Assembly (NCBI GenBank): GCA_004297825.1
Contig: SCSX01000079.1
Location: 62,001 to 126,000, forward strand
DNA: 64,000 bases
Source of the DNA: Spirochaetota bacterium
GTDB lineage: Bacteria > Spirochaetota > UBA4802 > UBA5368
Direction of reading: 5' to 3'
A model generated the notes under the pieces. That model saw only the letters and a list, made by a program, of their open reading frames with translations. It had not been told where the DNA came from and made no database searches. The translations under genes were made by a program, and so were the position numbers. Shown here in pieces: positions 63,680-64,000 of the stretch (within the stretch, counting starts at the first letter, position 1; every line of letters starts with the position of its first letter).

Positions 63680-64000
63680 ATGGAATCGCGTCCTTCATTC
63701 GACAGCCTGCGCTCCGCGCTTTCCGGCATCGATCCCGGTTTTGCGGAGTGGTACCTGGGCGCCTTTTCCGATTCATACTATTCCAGCTTTGGCGAGCCGG
63801 AGATAACCCGCCACTGCGCAACGCTGGCCGGACTTTCGGCGGGCACGCCGGTCTTTCTCGATGCGCGCGAGGATTCCCTCGGGATTTCCATGACGGTTAT
63901 CGGGTACGATCATCCGGGGGTCCTGTCCATGATCACGGGCGTTCTCTCGGCCATGGGATTTCAGACCGTATCGGGCAGGATATTTTCTTCGAGCCGCGCG
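63680..64000 (+). CDS. ACT-domain protein, probably nitrogen-regulatory nucleotidyltransferase (3'-truncated)
   Basis: 107 residues are visible before the window ends. ATG 63680 is the only start after an in-frame stop at 63647; no strong ribosome site. The N-terminal about 60 residues are helical (FAEWYLGAFSDSYYSSFGEP); then an ACT domain begins with MTVIGYDHPGVLSMITGVLS. Next to glnA this would suit a GlnD/GlnE-like regulator with ACT domains at the N-terminus, an unusual order since GlnD carries them at the C-terminus. Assignment is by context only. Confidence 0.5.
   Translation, partial: MESRPSFDSLRSALSGIDPGFAEWYLGAFSDSYYSSFGEPEITRHCATLAGLSAGTPVFLDAREDSLGISMTVIGYDHPGVLSMITGVLSAMGFQTVSGRIFSSSRA

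Overview
The window is chromosomal DNA from a GC-rich diderm bacterium. The outer membrane is implied by an RND efflux pump, an Omp85-like beta-barrel, several lipoproteins and a LolCDE/MacB-type ABC transporter. Metabolism looks at least partly anaerobic: ferredoxin-type proteins, a corrinoid-reactivation-like protein, CoA ligases, a thiolase and several nitroreductases. Relaxed lipobox sequences and dispersed palindromic repeats would fit Spirochaetota (Leptospirales-like) or Desulfobacterota, but no rRNA or tRNA is present and the phylum call is only a guess. TTG and GTG starts, 4-base ATGA overlaps and tight operons are common.

Layout. 1-5.4 kb: end of a heavy-metal RND pump (cut by the window edge), a lipoprotein and a GH13 glucosidase. 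5.7-11.7 kb: a complete branched-chain/aromatic acid ABC importer (livKHMGF-like) in one operon with a phenylacetate-CoA-ligase-like gene. 12.1-16.1 kb (minus): an ABC exporter of one ATPase and two FtsX-fold permeases. 16.3-18.6 kb: a hypothetical gene, a methyltransferase and a ferritin-like/VIT1 fusion. 18.7-34.3 kb: a sigma-54 enhancer-binding protein divergent from a long catabolic-looking gene cluster that is preceded by a consensus -24/-12 promoter; an uncharacterised protein and a methyl-accepting chemotaxis-like protein follow (34.4-36.6 kb). 36.7-39.2 kb: a two-subunit UxaA/SuyAB-type lyase with a 2-hydroxyacid dehydrogenase. 39.4-40.5 kb: a small secreted protein and a rhomboid protease. 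40.7-46.5 kb: a four-gene restriction-modification island (two methyltransferase-fold proteins, Fic, GIY-YIG/helicase). 46.7-52.3 kb: a YkgJ-type protein, an ATC-hydrolase-like protein, an OFA-type MFS transporter, a tandem HD/HD-GYP protein and a polyferredoxin. 52.3-57.2 kb: YjbQ, a bacterial cereblon-type (CULT) protein, a corrinoid-activation-domain protein, a hydantoinase/oxoprolinase-like ATPase and an HDAC-like deacetylase with a zinc ribbon. 57.3-64 kb: a hybrid histidine kinase, type III glutamine synthetase (minus), GlnA (plus) and the start of an ACT-domain protein.

How the parts fit. The 20.7-34.3 kb cluster is the strongest candidate for an undescribed pathway. A sigma-54 promoter, a possible enhancer palindrome and a divergent PAS-containing activator flank genes for an importer, two amidohydrolase/decarboxylase-fold enzymes, a creatinase-fold enzyme, an acyl-CoA ligase, three different nitroreductase-fold proteins (one fused to 2x[4Fe-4S], one Tat-exported), a thiolase and alanine dehydrogenase. 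The substrate is unknown; a nitrogen-containing organic acid fits best. Other points of interest are the CULT protein, which keeps the complete tri-tryptophan pocket of human cereblon at identical spacing, and the restriction island, whose two methyltransferase-fold proteins have complementary missing motifs.

Intergenic DNA carries several dispersed repeat families (GTAGAGACG palindromes, an about 100-bp TGTCATTTCGA element, purine-rich GGAGATGAGG repeats, G-run repeats). Long near-perfect palindromes sit at gene ends.
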